The notes beneath the pieces are model-generated. The model was not told the DNA's origin. It did not search any database and was given only the letters and a program-made list of their open reading frames with translations. This document shows positions 63,161-64,000 of a stretch of 64,000 nucleotides of DNA, piece after piece. Position 1 is the first letter of the stretch; every line of letters starts with the position of its first letter. The stretch is from Chondrus crispus (taxonomy: Eukaryota > Rhodophyta > Florideophyceae > Gigartinales > Gigartinaceae), in the NCBI RefSeq assembly GCF_000350225.1, contig NW_005178511.1:1-64000 (forward strand), given 5' to 3'. The position numbers and the translations under genes are program-made.

Positions 63161-64000
63161 CTAGCGGTGGCGTGCTGCCGCCGGTGTGCGCCAGAAGCGG
63201 TCTATGAAGGCCTGGGGGAGTCCCTCCGCGGGTTCCCAGGTGTCGTCCGCTGGGGCGTAGCCATACCAGCGGACCTTGTACTGGGTTCCTGTGCGGTTCT
63301 CCCGGTGACCGACCAGATGGTCGATCACATACTCCGCGGCGGGTTCGGGTTCTCCGGCCGCCGCGGGCTGGGTCGGGGCGGCCGTAGTGACGTCGCGGGG
63401 TCCCCGCGGCATCCGGGTTATCCGATCGATGCTCACGCGGTTTGAGACTCCGTCTTGATCGACGACCACTGTGGTCTCCGTAGCGGATCGGACCCGAAAC
63501 GGGCCTTCCGTTTTCGGCAACAGCTTGACGGAGGGTCCCCCGTCATTACTTGGCAGGTCTCCCCGTTCGGTACTCGTCAATGGCCGAGGTGGGCGGTCAA
63601 CATAGACCAGGTCTCCCACCTCGATGACCGGACGGAAACGCACCTTCTTATCGAAGTCGGCCTGGTATCGCCTTTGCGCCGCGGTTAGCTTCACCCGCGC
63701 GCGCTCAAGGGCGTCGCCGAGTTTACGCAGCGTCGCGCGCTTGTACTGTACCGGGGTCCTCGGATCTTCCGTGTTGGAGACGGCATCCTGCGGTACAGTA
63801 CCAGGCAGTGCCAAACCGGACGGTGGTCGCGTCAGCACCAGGTCGAACGGGGTTGTCTCCGTCGACCGGTGGACCTGCGTGTTATACGCGAAGGTCAGGG
63901 GCTGGATGTATTCGTCCCAGTCCCTCTGGTGCTCCGCGACATAATGTCGGAGGCGCTGTACCAGAGTACGGTTGAACCGTTCGGTTTGCCCATTTGTCTG
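63161..64000 (-). CDS. Chromovirus integrase C-terminus with chromodomain, partial
   Basis: 280 codons, open to the window edge. It begins in the catalytic Glu motif QTNGQTERFNRTLVQRLRHY, then EHQRDWDEYIQPLTFAYNTQ, HRSTETTPFDLVLTRPP, a linker, and a GPY/F-like stretch LLPKTEGPFRVRSATETTVVV. The chromodomain is EYVIDHLVGHRENRTGTQYK followed by VRWYGYAPADDTWEPAEGLP. The two catalytic Asp and the rest of pol lie beyond the edge. No lesion is visible in this part, so this copy may be intact. Confidence 0.93.
   Translation of the reverse strand, partial: QTNGQTERFNRTLVQRLRHYVAEHQRDWDEYIQPLTFAYNTQVHRSTETTPFDLVLTRPPSGLALPGTVPQDAVSNTEDPRTPVQYKRATLRKLGDALERARVKLTAAQRRYQADFDKKVRFRPVIEVGDLVYVDRPPRPLTSTERGDLPSNDGGPSVKLLPKTEGPFRVRSATETTVVVDQDGVSNRVSIDRITRMPRGPRDVTTAAPTQPAAAGEPEPAAEYVIDHLVGHRENRTGTQYKVRWYGYAPADDTWEPAEGLPQAFIDRFWRTPAAARHR

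Larger units (their letters stand above)
60235..64000 (-). mobile_element. Second Ty3/gypsy chromovirus, 3' part
   Basis: Minus orientation, running off the window on the right. Present are the 3' LTR (60235-60811), polypurine tract, a 2.35-kb spacer and the end of integrase with chromodomain. The integrase differs from the 8,261-20,044 element, so it is another family or subfamily with the same layout. Confidence 0.8.

Overview
The window looks like nuclear DNA of a compact-gene eukaryote whose genome is heavily loaded with transposons. Host genes are mostly uninterrupted; the one clear GT-AG intron is 89 bp, in the VPS72-like gene. They encode typical eukaryotic functions: a NAP/SET histone chaperone, VPS72, a membrane-anchored sulfotransferase, peptide:N-glycanase, ribosomal protein uL4, galactokinase and a very small V-ATPase accessory-like membrane protein. 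Few introns, a sulfotransferase beside carbohydrate genes, and gene islands between transposon blocks would fit a multicellular (florideophyte) red alga such as Chondrus. That assignment is inference; no rRNA or organelle marker is present.

Layout. 0-4 kb: host island (NAP/SET and VPS72 tail to tail; VPS72 and the sulfotransferase divergent around a G-quadruplex-prone spacer). 4.1-5.7 kb: decayed Tc1 element with 200-bp inverted termini. 6.1-8.3 kb: truncated Ty1/copia element, cut by the LTR of an 11.8-kb chromodomain gypsy element (8,261-20,044). 20.9-23.2 kb: pogo-like element with TA target duplication. 23.3-29.2 kb: second host island (PNGase, 47-aa membrane protein, uL4, galactokinase). 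30.5-33.2 kb: piggyBac-like element. 33-43 kb: transposon graveyard (Harbinger remnant, DUF7869-like remnant, MULE transposase) with hairpins and a degenerate 31-bp array. 43-47 kb: small uncertain ORFs. 47.5-56.3 kb: a block of non-host-like genes around a TNP2/CACTA-like transposase, probably one large multigene DNA transposon. 57.2-59.5 kb: Deg-type protease pseudogene fused directly to a RUVBL2 (reptin) pseudogene. 60.2-64 kb: 3' part of a second chromovirus on the minus strand, running off the window.

Most transposon proteins here are broken by one or a few lesions. The most instructive is a 23-nt inverted duplication that forms a perfect 46-bp palindrome inside the large transposase gene and accounts exactly for its frameshift. 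Both chromoviruses carry an unusually long noncoding spacer (2.3-3.1 kb) between integrase and 3' LTR; in the second this spacer holds two copies of a paired-hairpin module. All family assignments are by eye from motifs; no database search was run.
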